The notes beneath the pieces are model-generated. The model ran no database searches, was not told where the DNA came from, and saw only the letters and a program-made list of their open reading frames with translations. Source: an uncultured Varibaculum sp. (lineage in GTDB: Bacteria; Actinomycetota; Actinomycetes; Actinomycetales; Actinomycetaceae). Taken from it: a stretch of 37,103 nucleotides of DNA. Both the position numbers and the translations under genes were made by a program. The stretch is taken from contig CAMYFZ010000011.1 in the NCBI GenBank assembly GCA_947255165.1, forward strand, positions 1 to 37,103, given 5' to 3'. Below are positions 25,725-34,055 of the stretch, in pieces. Every line of letters starts with the position of its first letter. The first letter of the stretch is position 1.

Positions 25725-26456
25725 GTGCTGCGAACCTATACCGACCAGGCGATTGTCCTGCGAACCACCAAGCTAGGGGAAGCAGACATGATTTTGACGC
25801 TGCTGACCTTAGAACATGGCGGGGTGCGGGCGGTAGCCAAAGGACTGCGCCGCACCTCCTCGAAATTTGGGGCGCGCCTAAGCCCCTTTAATCGGGTAAA
25901 ACTGCAGCTCCATGTGGGGAGAAACCTGGACACCGTCACTCAAGCCGAATCGCTTAGCCTTAACGCCCCGGCTATCTCCTCCGACTACGAACGTTACCTC
26001 TCGGGACAGGTAATGCTAGAAACCGCGGAAAAACTTTCCGAGGGCGAGGCTTCGCGCAGCCAATACCGGCTACTCGCGGGGGCAATACCGGCCTTAGCGA
26101 ATCGGGCGCACCGTCCGGGCATGGTGCTATCCTCGTATCTTTTGCGCACCCTAGCGATTGCAGGATGGGCGCCGGCTTTAAATGCGTGTGCGCTGTGCGG
26201 ATCTGGCGGTCCCTTCAAAGTATTCTCCGCTCCTGCCGGCGGGATGGTGTGTGAACAGTGCCAGCTCAGTGGAGGAATCCGCATCTCAGAGGCAGTAACC
26301 AAGCTACTTACTTCGCTGTTTGTGGGGCAGTGGCCGCAAGTTTATCAAGCGGACGGGCTAACCCAGGGAATAGCTGAAGAAGTGGTCACCGCCTATACCG
26401 AATGGGTATTAGAGCGAAAGCTAAAATCCCTGTCGGTAAGGGAACGCCAGGCATAA
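25725..26456 (+). CDS. recO: DNA repair protein RecO
   Basis: RecO helps load RecA with RecF/RecR and anneals single strands. The N-terminal OB fold is typical (YTDQAIVLRTTKLGEADMIL, VAKGLRR, FNRVKLQLHVGRNLDTVTQAE). A helical domain follows, with a Zn-binding-like cluster CALCGSGG and MVCEQC about 20 residues apart. 243 residues is the normal length. uppS begins eight bases after its stop. In relatives recO and uppS sit close to era and leuA, consistent with the interruption by the ATPase island just upstream. Confidence 0.94.
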   Translation: MLRTYTDQAIVLRTTKLGEADMILTLLTLEHGGVRAVAKGLRRTSSKFGARLSPFNRVKLQLHVGRNLDTVTQAESLSLNAPAISSDYERYLSGQVMLETAEKLSEGEASRSQYRLLAGAIPALANRAHRPGMVLSSYLLRTLAIAGWAPALNACALCGSGGPFKVFSAPAGGMVCEQCQLSGGIRISEAVTKLLTSLFVGQWPQVYQADGLTQGIAEEVVTAYTEWVLERKLKSLSVRERQA

Positions 26457-26463
26457 TAAGAAC

Positions 26464-27246
26464 ATGAGCGATAAAGACTTTGTAGCAACTGTTCCCCCCG
26501 GGCAAGGCGCCTCCATACCTCCGTTATCGCAGGTTCCCACCCATGTGGCGTTAATCATGGATGGTAATGGACGCTGGGCTAACCAACAGGGTTTGCCGCG
26601 CACTGCCGGTCATCAAGCCGGAGAGTTATCACTGATGGATACTCTGGCAGGAGCAGTAGAAGCCGGGGTGAAGATGGTGAGCGTCTACGCTTTTTCCACC
26701 GAGAACTGGAAACGTTCCCCGGCGGAAGTGCGCTTCTTAATGGGGTATTCGCGGGATGTGATTCGCCGGCGCTCCCGAGAACTCAACGACTGGAACGTGC
26801 GCATAGTCTGGTCGGGTCGCCGCGGGCGCCTCTGGAAGTCAGTTATCAAAGAACTAGAAGCTGCTGCCGATTTGACCAGCAAAAACACCGGGATGGTGTT
26901 TAATATGTGCATCAATTATGGGGGCCGTGCGGAATTGGTTGATGCCGCTCGCGCGGTTGCGCGCCGGGTTGCGGCTGGGGAAATCAGCGAAAACCATATC
27001 CGTGAGGACACCTTGGCACGGGAAATGTATCTAGGAGGCATGCCGGATGTGGATCTACTGATTCGCACCTCTGGGGAGCAGCGCCTGTCTAATTTCTTGC
27101 TGTGGCAATGTGCCTATGCGGAACTTAGCTTTGTTCCCGAGATGTGGCCAGATTTTAAACGGGAACAACTCTGGCGCGAGCTATCAGCTTTTGGAGGGCG
27201 TAATCGGCGTTTTGGAGGAGCACAAGACCGGCCTCAAGGCTCCTAA
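26464..27246 (+). CDS. uppS: Polyprenyl diphosphate synthase (cis-prenyltransferase)
   Basis: A cis-prenyltransferase that makes the lipid carrier for peptidoglycan. Motifs include HVALIMDGNGRWANQQGLPR (catalytic D33), FSTENWKRSP, NYGGRAELVDA and DVDLLIRTSGEQRLSNFLLW. 260 residues. In Actinobacteria such enzymes may make undecaprenyl or decaprenyl diphosphate; chain length cannot be told here. It converges on DUF1015, 76 bases away, where I see no clear terminator. Confidence 0.94.
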   Translation: MSDKDFVATVPPGQGASIPPLSQVPTHVALIMDGNGRWANQQGLPRTAGHQAGELSLMDTLAGAVEAGVKMVSVYAFSTENWKRSPAEVRFLMGYSRDVIRRRSRELNDWNVRIVWSGRRGRLWKSVIKELEAAADLTSKNTGMVFNMCINYGGRAELVDAARAVARRVAAGEISENHIREDTLAREMYLGGMPDVDLLIRTSGEQRLSNFLLWQCAYAELSFVPEMWPDFKREQLWRELSAFGGRNRRFGGAQDRPQGS

Positions 27247-27322
27247 AAATCTCGACCACAGCCCTTCAGTAGCCACCCGAAGTGCGTCCTCGGGAAAATT
27301 AAGTTATTTAACCCCGCTAATG

Positions 27323-28543
27323 CTAGTCCCAGAGGGGGTGGGCAAACAGGCCGCTGCCCAGTTTCGGCTCGAACCAAGTGGACTTAGGGGGCATGATTTT
27401 ACCGGCGTCAGCCACTTCCATCACTTGGTCGATCTGGGTGGGATACATATAGAACGCGCAGGCCGCCCCGTTATCCACTGCGGCTTTAAGTTCACTGTCC
27501 CCGCGAATCCCGCCCACGAATTCGATGCGCTGGCTGGTGCGGGGATCTTTAATCCCCAATAGGGGAGAAAGCACTTTTTCTTGCAGCAAAGATACGTCTA
27601 GGGAATCGGGTAGCTGTTTGCCCGCGATAACGGTGGGGTGGAAGGTGCATCCATACCACTTGCCTTCCAGATACATACTGAAAGAGCCGGGAGCTTGCGG
27701 CGCAGCAAACTCACCAAGCTCGGTTATCGCCGCTACCTGAGCTAAATCGGCTAAGAACTGGGCGGGGTTGGTGTCCCCCCAATCAAGCACTAGGCGGTTA
27801 TAGGGCAGGCAGCGCAAGTCGTGATCAGGAACCGCGACTGCGAGGAACTCATTCCAGGGGGCACCGGCGCGTTGCGGGCGAGAAAGCCCCACTTTTGCCG
27901 CCGATGCCGAGCGGTGATGCCCATCGGCAATATAAAAGTAGTCCAGCGCCTCTAGGGCGCGGGCAGCCAAGGAGGTATCTTCATCCGACAAGGGCCACAG
28001 CTCGTGGCAGGTGCCATCTAAAGTTTCCCCTTTAAGTAGCGGTTCTTCTTTAATTACCCGCGCGGAAAGTTCATCGATTTCTTGATTGGCACGATAAGTA
28101 AGAAAAACCGGCTCTGTGTGGGCATTTACCCGGTCGAAATGTTTAATTCGGTCGGCTTCTTTAATCGCTAAAGTTTTTTCATGCTGCTTGATAGTGCCGT
28201 CTTGATAGTCTGCCACCTGCGCGCACCCTACGATCCCTACCTGGGCGGCTCCCCGCCAAGTCTCGCGGTACAGGTAAAGACAGGGCCGGTCTTCGCGGAC
28301 CAGAACTCCGCGGTTAATAAAATCGGCCAGATTGGCGGTAGCCTGCTCGTGAACCGGGTCAGCGTGTTGATCCACGCTTGAGGGTAAATCAATTTCCGCG
28401 CGGGTGATATGCAAATAGGAGTCGGGGTCTTTGCCTTGTTCGGCCGCCTCCTGTCGGTTCATAACGTCATAAGGAAGTGCTACTACCCGCGGGGCGGCCT
28501 CACTAGTGGGACGCAGCGCACGAAAAGGACGCAACTTCGGCAT
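27323..28543 (-). CDS. DUF1015 family protein
   Basis: A 406-residue protein of the widespread DUF1015 family, of unknown function. Conserved pieces: LRPFRALRPT, VVALPYDVM, the FYIADGHHRSASAA box with a His pair, and CLPYNRLV. The DGHHR motif suggests a nucleotide-binding or kinase-like site, but this is not established. ATG at 28541-28543 has AAGGAG six bases upstream; a TTG just before it is less well placed. It stands alone on the minus strand; the next minus gene is 160 bases upstream. Confidence 0.85.
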   Translation of the reverse strand: MPKLRPFRALRPTSEAAPRVVALPYDVMNRQEAAEQGKDPDSYLHITRAEIDLPSSVDQHADPVHEQATANLADFINRGVLVREDRPCLYLYRETWRGAAQVGIVGCAQVADYQDGTIKQHEKTLAIKEADRIKHFDRVNAHTEPVFLTYRANQEIDELSARVIKEEPLLKGETLDGTCHELWPLSDEDTSLAARALEALDYFYIADGHHRSASAAKVGLSRPQRAGAPWNEFLAVAVPDHDLRCLPYNRLVLDWGDTNPAQFLADLAQVAAITELGEFAAPQAPGSFSMYLEGKWYGCTFHPTVIAGKQLPDSLDVSLLQEKVLSPLLGIKDPRTSQRIEFVGGIRGDSELKAAVDNGAACAFYMYPTQIDQVMEVADAGKIMPPKSTWFEPKLGSGLFAHPLWD

Positions 28544-28707
28544 CAAAATCTCCTTAGGGTATTGCCTTTATCTCCAGCTTAACGGCTCCGCCTAGGTTTC
28601 ATAATTTGTATACCAACTATTAGAAATAGGGCAGGAAAAGATACCGATATTATGGGGTAGCAATTTATTTTGTGGTTACACTGGAAAAATATCCGGCTTT
28701 CTCTCGG

Positions 28708-29736
28708 CTATTTATTGAAGTCGGCATAGACATCGGAATTAAAAATCCAGTCAAACTGCCCAATCATTTCCATCAGACCGTTTTCACCACAGAAAGTTTT
28801 TTTGAAGCGATATAGACCAGCTGCAGGGTTGAGGTCGAAGATTCCTCCCATATCATATTCGCTATATCCCTGTTCAATAGCATCTTTAATTGCCTCATTG
28901 TTCATCTGATAGTTGGGGTAAAGGTCTCGATGCTCATTAGAACTAGCGGCATAGATATAGAAAACTTTTTTGTTATAGCTGAGCATAATGGCGGAGGAAA
29001 GAACCTGATCATTTAGCTTGGTTTCATAGAGAGTTACTGCTGAGGTGGGGAAGGCGTTAAATAACCGCACGAAGTAATCTTTGGGGCGATAGGTGATTCC
29101 TTGGCGCTTAGCCATTACTTTGGTGAGGTCATAAAAAGTGTCTAGAGATTTTTCAAAACCTGCTTGGTCGCGACGCAAGCGAATGGTTTCCAATCCGTGT
29201 TTATACGGAAGTCTAATCATGGTGCGCTTTTTGCGTTTAATTGTTTGAAAATATTCCTCGTGCGACCCCATGGAAATATCTGCAATCACATGCATCCGGG
29301 GATTGGAAAAGCTGTGTTCATCAGTACCCCTAGTGGTAATCACCAGATTATCCATCCCTGCATTCCGGTAGTTTGCGAGCACTTTCTCGTCATAGGCAAA
29401 CTCGGGGTCCATCCTTAAAACAAAACCGTTGCGTTTTTCAATCACTGGGGCGGCTTCTTTTACCAGCGCCTTCACCGTGTCAATATCTTTAAAATCGCAG
29501 ACGGGACCGCGCGGGGCGTACATAAAAGCATGTTTGCCATCATTCTTAACAGATAGTATGGAGAGGGCAGCGATTATGTTTCCGGAATCATCTTGCAGGT
29601 AAACGTAGTCGCTATCCCAGTTATTCTTTACTTTTGCCCAGTTAACGGACTGCATAACGTGACCGTAGGGACTGGAAGCAACGAATCCCTCATAGCGAGC
29701 CACCGCTTCGTTATGCGTTAAATCTAAAATGGGCAC
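28708..29736 (-). CDS. FemABX-family peptidoglycan aminoacyltransferase-like protein
   Basis: A double GNAT-type protein of the FemABX family that adds amino acids from aminoacyl-tRNA to lipid II or peptidoglycan cross-bridges. Evidence: the opening ATHNEAVARYEGFV-like region (LTHNEAVARYEGFVASSPYG), then QSVNWAKVKNNWDSDYVYL, FMYAPRGPVCD, the basic KRKKRTMIRLPYKHGLE and YQMNNEAIKDAIEQGYSEYD, and FKKTFCGENG near the end. At 342 residues it is short of the S. aureus FemA type and lacks its coiled-coil insertion, like FemX/MurM-type short forms. GTG start with GAGGAG seven bases upstream. The gene and its flanks are AT-richer than its neighbours, a possible sign of transfer. It diverges from the DegT gene. 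Confidence 0.85.
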   Translation of the reverse strand: MPILDLTHNEAVARYEGFVASSPYGHVMQSVNWAKVKNNWDSDYVYLQDDSGNIIAALSILSVKNDGKHAFMYAPRGPVCDFKDIDTVKALVKEAAPVIEKRNGFVLRMDPEFAYDEKVLANYRNAGMDNLVITTRGTDEHSFSNPRMHVIADISMGSHEEYFQTIKRKKRTMIRLPYKHGLETIRLRRDQAGFEKSLDTFYDLTKVMAKRQGITYRPKDYFVRLFNAFPTSAVTLYETKLNDQVLSSAIMLSYNKKVFYIYAASSNEHRDLYPNYQMNNEAIKDAIEQGYSEYDMGGIFDLNPAAGLYRFKKTFCGENGLMEMIGQFDWIFNSDVYADFNK

Positions 29737-29921
29737 GATTTTCTCCTCGTTATGTCCGGGAAATCAATCAAGTGATTATTGGGAGTGAAGACCTCGTTTA
29801 CGTATATTCAGTCTAGCAGCGTTCTATTAAAACCAGCTATGAGGTGCCTTAAATAAACTCTATTTATAGGGATATATTTATGCTAAAAAATAATGAGTAT
29901 CCAGTGGTAGTAGCGTATTTC

Positions 29922-29950
29922 TTGGGGAGTTCTTTGTCGGGCTTTAGAAT
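29922..29950 (+). promoter_or_regulatory. Promoter of the DegT-family gene
   Basis: TTGGGG (29922-29927), 17 bases, TAGAAT (29945-29950), six bases, then the ATG at 29957. Spacing and position are right for a leaderless transcript, and no Shine-Dalgarno sequence is present. Confidence 0.6.
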
Positions 29951-29956
29951 GTCTAC

Positions 29957-31156
29957 ATGACCTCAAGTACCTTTTTACCGTTAAGGCAACGTCTGGCTGA
30001 ACTTACTAGTACCCGCGCTGAAGATTGGTTCTTATTTATGCGCGCCCGCCACGGGATGGCAACCGTCTACCAAATCTTGCACCAATGCTTTGGCCAGGGA
30101 ACGGTAACCACCCAGGCGTACACTTGCGTAACTGCGGTCAATCCCATTTTAGTGGCAGGGCTAAAACCCGAATACGGGGATATTGACCCCGATTCCATCG
30201 CTCTAGTCCCCGATTCTGCGCCCCTCCATTCCCAGACGCGGGCGGTGGTGTGGCAGAACACTTTCGGAATTCTCGCGGACAGCAAGGCGGCGCTGCTGCG
30301 TTCGCGGGTTCAGAGCACTCCGGCGATTTTTCTGGAAGACTCCGCTCACTGCGTCGGATCTATGGTTCGCGATAACCAGGGAGAACCGCTGGCGGATATT
30401 TCGGTGCACTCTTTCGGGGTAGAAAAATTACTACCCACCAAGTTTGGGGGTGCTATCTGGATTAATCCGCGCCTGGGGGAGCGCAGCCCGCAGCACCAAC
30501 GTTTTATGGAAGAGCTTAAGACCGCTTGCGCCGGGGTGCGTGCTCCCCAGGGCCGCGAAGAAAAAGCTATGCGCCGCTACTTTAACCAAGTGCGAGTCTT
30601 AAACCATTTACCGCAGAAGCTCTCGGGTCCTCTGCGGAAAACTCTAATAAAAACCGATAGCTTTTTAGCCCCGATTATTCCCCTGGAGCAGCAGGGAAAG
30701 TTAGATCGCGTCCCCTCCTTGCCCTCAAAATGGGCGGCAGACCAGGCGTTAGCACAGCTGAAAAATATCGAGGATACTCGGCGGCGGCGCCAGCAAGTGC
30801 AACACATTTATCAAGAAAAGCTTACGCGGCAGTTGCAAATACCGGCAGCTATCAATGATTCCCAGGCTTTAGTGCGTTTTCCGATATTTGTTGAGGACGC
30901 GACCTCGGATATTAAGGCCGAAAGCCTCTTTTCTTTCTTGCGCACGCGTGGCTATTACCCGGGACGCTGGTATCGACCGGCACTATTTCCTGGGGTAAAA
31001 GAGTACGAGCTCTACAACCTAGATTCTGAGCTTTCCGACTTACCCAATACCAAGCGCCTGATTGAAAGCGCCATTAACCTTCCCACCCAGGAAAGCGTTC
31101 CGCGCGCCCAAGAAATCGCCTCTCTGGTAAATCAGTGGGTAGGCGATAACTCCTAA
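29957..31156 (+). CDS. DegT/DnrJ/EryC1/StrS-type PLP enzyme
   Basis: A fold-type I PLP enzyme of the sugar aminotransferase superfamily. PLP contacts: [38 protein letters not shown] (E127, D128), and [15 protein letters not shown] with Lys157 as the likely Schiff-base residue. 399 residues, the usual size. No sugar nucleotide genes lie nearby, so the substrate is unknown; the neighbouring FemABX gene hints at an envelope role but that is a guess. The usual SF-H-K motif is SFGVEK and the GEGG box is KFGG, so it belongs to a divergent branch. Confidence 0.83.
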   Translation: MTSSTFLPLRQRLAELTSTRAEDWFLFMRARHGMATVYQILHQCFGQGTVTTQAYTCVTAVNPILVAGLKPEYGDIDPDSIALVPDSAPLHSQTRAVVWQNTFGILADSKAALLRSRVQSTPAIFLEDSAHCVGSMVRDNQGEPLADISVHSFGVEKLLPTKFGGAIWINPRLGERSPQHQRFMEELKTACAGVRAPQGREEKAMRRYFNQVRVLNHLPQKLSGPLRKTLIKTDSFLAPIIPLEQQGKLDRVPSLPSKWAADQALAQLKNIEDTRRRRQQVQHIYQEKLTRQLQIPAAINDSQALVRFPIFVEDATSDIKAESLFSFLRTRGYYPGRWYRPALFPGVKEYELYNLDSELSDLPNTKRLIESAINLPTQESVPRAQEIASLVNQWVGDNS

Positions 31157-31243
31157 CAGCCACTTTTCCGGGCCGGACGGGGAAGCAAATAAATGACTAC
31201 GGCAGAGAGCCCTCGGTCACAGTAGTTTTCGCCCCGGGCAGCT

Positions 31244-31261
31244 CGCCTATTAGACTAGGCG
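31244..31261 (+). promoter_or_regulatory. miaB promoter -10 inside an inverted repeat
   Basis: CGCCTA-ttagac-TAGGCG is a six-pair inverted repeat (last pair 31244 with 31261) that contains the -10-like TAGACT (31251-31256), seven bases before the miaB ATG. A -35 is poor (TTCGCC at 31228). The repeat could be a regulator site or chance. Confidence 0.4.
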
Positions 31262-31263
31262 CG

Positions 31264-32778
31264 ATGATAAGCAACAATAAAATGCCCCGTACCTACCATG
31301 TGCGCACCCTGGGGTGCCAGATGAACGAGCATGACTCCGAACGCATGGCGGGTCTGCTAGAAGCTGACGGCCTGGTGCCGGTAGAGCTGGTGCCGGCTGC
31401 TGCTGCGCGCGCTACCAATGCCGGTGACGGGGGAGCAGATGTGGTCGTAATCAATACCTGTTCGGTGCGAGAAGCTGCCGCTAACCGCCTGTTCGGGAAC
31501 CTGGGGCAACTGGCTAGTGTGAAGCGGGAGCGTCCGGGAATGCAGATTGCGGTCGGAGGGTGCTTGGCGCAACAGATGCGCGAAAAAATTATTGAAAAAG
31601 CCCCTTACGTGGACGCGGTTTTCGGCACCCATAATATTGACGTCCTCCCTGCCCTGCTGCGCAGATCTGCTCATAACCGGCAGGCAGCGGTAGAAATCGC
31701 AGAATCTCTAAAGGTATTTCCCTCGACTTTGCCTACCCGGCGTGAATCCTCCTATTCCGCCTGGGTATCCATCTCGGTGGGGTGTAATAATACTTGCACT
31801 TTCTGCATTGTCCCTTCTTTGCGAGGCCGCGAACGGGATCGGCGTCCCGGGGAGGTACTCGCGGAAGTAGAGGCCGTGGTAGCGCAGGGAGCTTTGGAAG
31901 TTACCCTGTTGGGGCAAAACGTGAACTCTTATGGTGCCGGATTTGGTGATCGGGGAGCCTTCGCCAAGCTGCTGCGGGCTTGCGGGAATATTGAGGATCT
32001 AGAGCGGGTACGCTTCACTTCCCCTCATCCGGCAGCCTTTAGCGATGATGTAATTTGGGCGATGGCAGAAACTGAAAACGTGATGCCTACCCTGCATATG
32101 CCACTGCAGTCGGGTTCGGATCAGATCTTGCGGGCGATGCGCCGCTCCTACCGGCAAAAACGCTTCCTGGGGATATTAGATAAGGTACGTCAGGCCATGC
32201 CCGAGGCGGCGATTTCTACCGACATTATTGTGGGCTTCCCGGGGGAAACCGAAGAAGACTTCCAGCAAACCCTAGAGGTAGTGGAGCAGGCCCGTTTTGC
32301 CTCTGCCTTCACCTTCCTGTATTCGCCGCGCCCCGGCACCCCGGCGGCCGACCGAGAGGATCAGATTCCTCACCAGGTCAAGCTGGAACGCTATAACCGT
32401 TTGATTGCCTTGCAAGAAAAGATTTGCTTAGCAGAAAACCAAAAGCTGGAAGGCAGCACCGTTGAAGTTCTAGTGGCCGAGGGTGAGGGGCGGAAAGATC
32501 AAGAAACTCATCGGATTTCGGGGCGGGCTCGCGACGGACGCCTAGTGCACGTGGCGCTACCTGCCGGCCAGAAAGCCCCGCGACCAGGAGATATCGTGAC
32601 TGCGAAAGTTACTTACGGTGCTCCCCATAATCTGATTGCGGATTCCGCACTGAACGGGGGAATGTTCTCGGTGCGCGCTACTAGAGCCGGAGATGCATGG
32701 GAAGCGCGCCAAAGTAAAGAAGAAGAATACTCCCAGCAGGTGTCCTTAGGGATTCCCGCTATTCGTCCTCGCGGGTAG
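31264..32778 (+). CDS. miaB: MiaB, tRNA 2-methylthiotransferase
   Basis: MiaB adds a methylthio group to i6A37 in tRNA. Methylthiotransferase domain cysteines: C18 ([12 protein letters not shown]), C66 (INTCSVRE), C100 (VGGCLAQQ). Radical SAM motif: [16 protein letters not shown] (C174, C178, C181). A TRAM domain closes the core (~390-460). The C-terminal ~35 residues are a non-conserved tail. Length 504. No Shine-Dalgarno sequence before ATG; a -10-like box is seven bases upstream. miaA, whose product makes its substrate, follows eight bases after the stop. Confidence 0.95.
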   Translation: MISNNKMPRTYHVRTLGCQMNEHDSERMAGLLEADGLVPVELVPAAAARATNAGDGGADVVVINTCSVREAAANRLFGNLGQLASVKRERPGMQIAVGGCLAQQMREKIIEKAPYVDAVFGTHNIDVLPALLRRSAHNRQAAVEIAESLKVFPSTLPTRRESSYSAWVSISVGCNNTCTFCIVPSLRGRERDRRPGEVLAEVEAVVAQGALEVTLLGQNVNSYGAGFGDRGAFAKLLRACGNIEDLERVRFTSPHPAAFSDDVIWAMAETENVMPTLHMPLQSGSDQILRAMRRSYRQKRFLGILDKVRQAMPEAAISTDIIVGFPGETEEDFQQTLEVVEQARFASAFTFLYSPRPGTPAADREDQIPHQVKLERYNRLIALQEKICLAENQKLEGSTVEVLVAEGEGRKDQETHRISGRARDGRLVHVALPAGQKAPRPGDIVTAKVTYGAPHNLIADSALNGGMFSVRATRAGDAWEARQSKEEEYSQQVSLGIPAIRPRG

Positions 32779-32786
32779 GTAGCTTT

Positions 32787-33725
32787 ATGGATGCCTCCAA
32801 ACTTCCACTAGTAGCGGTAGTAGGGCTCACTGCCAGCGGAAAGTCTGGGTTTTCCCTGCAGCTAGCTGCGGCATTAGGGGAACGCGGAGTCACCTGCGAG
32901 GTTATTTCTGCCGATGCCTTCCAGCTCTACCGGGGAATGGATATCGGAACCGCGAAAGTTCCTCTAGAGGAGCGCGGAGGGATTCCGCATCATCTGTTGG
33001 ATGTTCTGGAACTAGAGGAAAAAGCCTCCGTAGCCGCCTATCAGCGCAGTTGTCGCCAGGTGATTGAGCAGATTCGCGCGCGAAGAGCCCTTCCGATGCT
33101 GGTAGGCGGGAGCGGACTCTATATCCGCGCCGCCCTCGATGAAATCGAGTTCCCTGGAACTGATAGCTCCATTAGGAAGCAGCTAGAATCCCAGGCGGCG
33201 CAGCTGGGGATAGCAAAAATGCATCAACGCCTCGCCGAAGTTGATCCGGAATCTGCCGCTCGAATCTTGCCCGCCAATGAACGCCGCGTCATCCGCGCCT
33301 TGGAAGTGTATGAGCTGACCGGCAAGAAATTTTCCGCCACTATGCCGCGGCGGGAATACTTCCAGCCCACTTTGCAGTTGGGAATCAAGTGGCCGCTAAC
33401 GGTGCTCGATGAACGCATTAGCGAGCGCACCACCCAAATGCTTAGGCAAGGATTTATTCCGGAAGTCGCGGAACTGGAAAAGCAGGGACTGGCAGACACT
33501 CCTACTGCATGCCGCGCCACCGGCTACCAGGCGGTTATGGATTTGCTGGCCGGAAAGATCACCCGCGAAGAGGCCGCAGAGCAAATAGCGCTGCAAACCC
33601 GGCAGCTTGCCCGCAAACAGCGCAAATGGTTCCGCAAAGACCCGAGAATCCATTGGCTAGACGGCGAAGCCGGTGCCGCCGCCAATGTCGAACAATCTCT
33701 ATCCCTACTTGGAATCCAGCAGTAG
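32787..33725 (+). CDS. miaA: MiaA, tRNA dimethylallyltransferase
   Basis: MiaA transfers a dimethylallyl group to A37 of tRNAs, making the substrate of MiaB. P-loop GLTASGKS (13-20), then ISADAFQLYRGMDIGTAKVP, GIPHHLLDVL, MLVGGSGLYIRAALD, and RRVIRALEVYELTGKKFS. The 312-residue length is normal. The start eight bases after miaB suggests a miaB-miaA unit. A nested palindrome follows ten bases after the stop. Confidence 0.95.
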   Translation: MDASKLPLVAVVGLTASGKSGFSLQLAAALGERGVTCEVISADAFQLYRGMDIGTAKVPLEERGGIPHHLLDVLELEEKASVAAYQRSCRQVIEQIRARRALPMLVGGSGLYIRAALDEIEFPGTDSSIRKQLESQAAQLGIAKMHQRLAEVDPESAARILPANERRVIRALEVYELTGKKFSATMPRREYFQPTLQLGIKWPLTVLDERISERTTQMLRQGFIPEVAELEKQGLADTPTACRATGYQAVMDLLAGKITREEAAEQIALQTRQLARKQRKWFRKDPRIHWLDGEAGAAANVEQSLSLLGIQQ

Positions 33726-33734
33726 CAACGCGTT

Positions 33735-33842
33735 ACGAGGGGGCGAGATTTTTCCTCCCGCCCAAGAATTCGGAAAACGTAGCGACGTTTCCCGAATTCT
33801 TATGCCCACCGCGCCTGCTCGGATAAAACCTCGCCCCCTCGT
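33735..33842 (+). repeat. Nested palindrome element, copy 1
   Basis: Outer arms ACGAGGGGGCGAG (33735-33747) and CTCGCCCCCTCGT (33830-33842) are exact complements; pairing continues roughly through TTTT with AAAA. The inner stem AAGAATTCGGAAAACGT (33764-33780) pairs with 33785-33801 at 16 of 17 positions around AGCG. The strands between outer and inner stems (TTCCTCCCGCCC on the left, ending CTCGGATAAAA on the right) do not pair but are shared with copies 2 and 3. It lies after miaA in the same orientation. No terminal T-run, so it is not an ordinary terminator. Confidence 0.85.
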
Positions 33843-33896
33843 TTAAGTTGCCTTGGCTTACCGAGCTGTCTTCATGCGGGGGCAAGGGTCGCGGCC

Positions 33897-33967
33897 GGTA
33901 AAAGATGCGAGAGGGGCTCGTTCCGCTTGCTCCAAGCGGAACGTGGGGTCCCCGGAGCGCTTTTACC
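33897..33967. repeat. Second type of nested palindrome
   Basis: Outer arms GGTAAAAG (33897-33904) and CTTTTACC (33960-33967); inner stem GTTCCGCTTG (33920-33929) with CAAGCGGAAC (33933-33942), loop CTC. The architecture resembles the other elements, but the internal loop sequences are different and G-rich on this strand, so it may be a relative or a separate family. Confidence 0.65.
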
Positions 33968-34047
33968 GAGCCAGACCCGATTAGATGCATTGCAGTATTT
34001 ACGGGAGGAAAAATCTCGCCCCCGCGTACCGAGCCAGACCCGATCAG
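33965..34047 (+). repeat. Half element plus two short flanking repeats
   Basis: The 20-base ACCGAGCCAGACCCGATTAG at 33965-33984 recurs with one change at 34028-34047 (GATCAG), and 17 bases of it recur at 36072-36088 at the hypD stop. GGGAGGAAAAATCTCGCCCC followed by CGCGT (34003-34027) matches one half of copy 3 (36045-36069 region), without its partner arm. It looks like the remnant of a truncated element. Confidence 0.7.
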
Positions 34048-34055
34048 GTATGTAG

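Noticed and set aside
27110..27562. 150-codon plus-strand frame across uppS and DUF1015
   Set aside because: It runs out of frame through uppS and antisense through DUF1015; both real genes are well supported.
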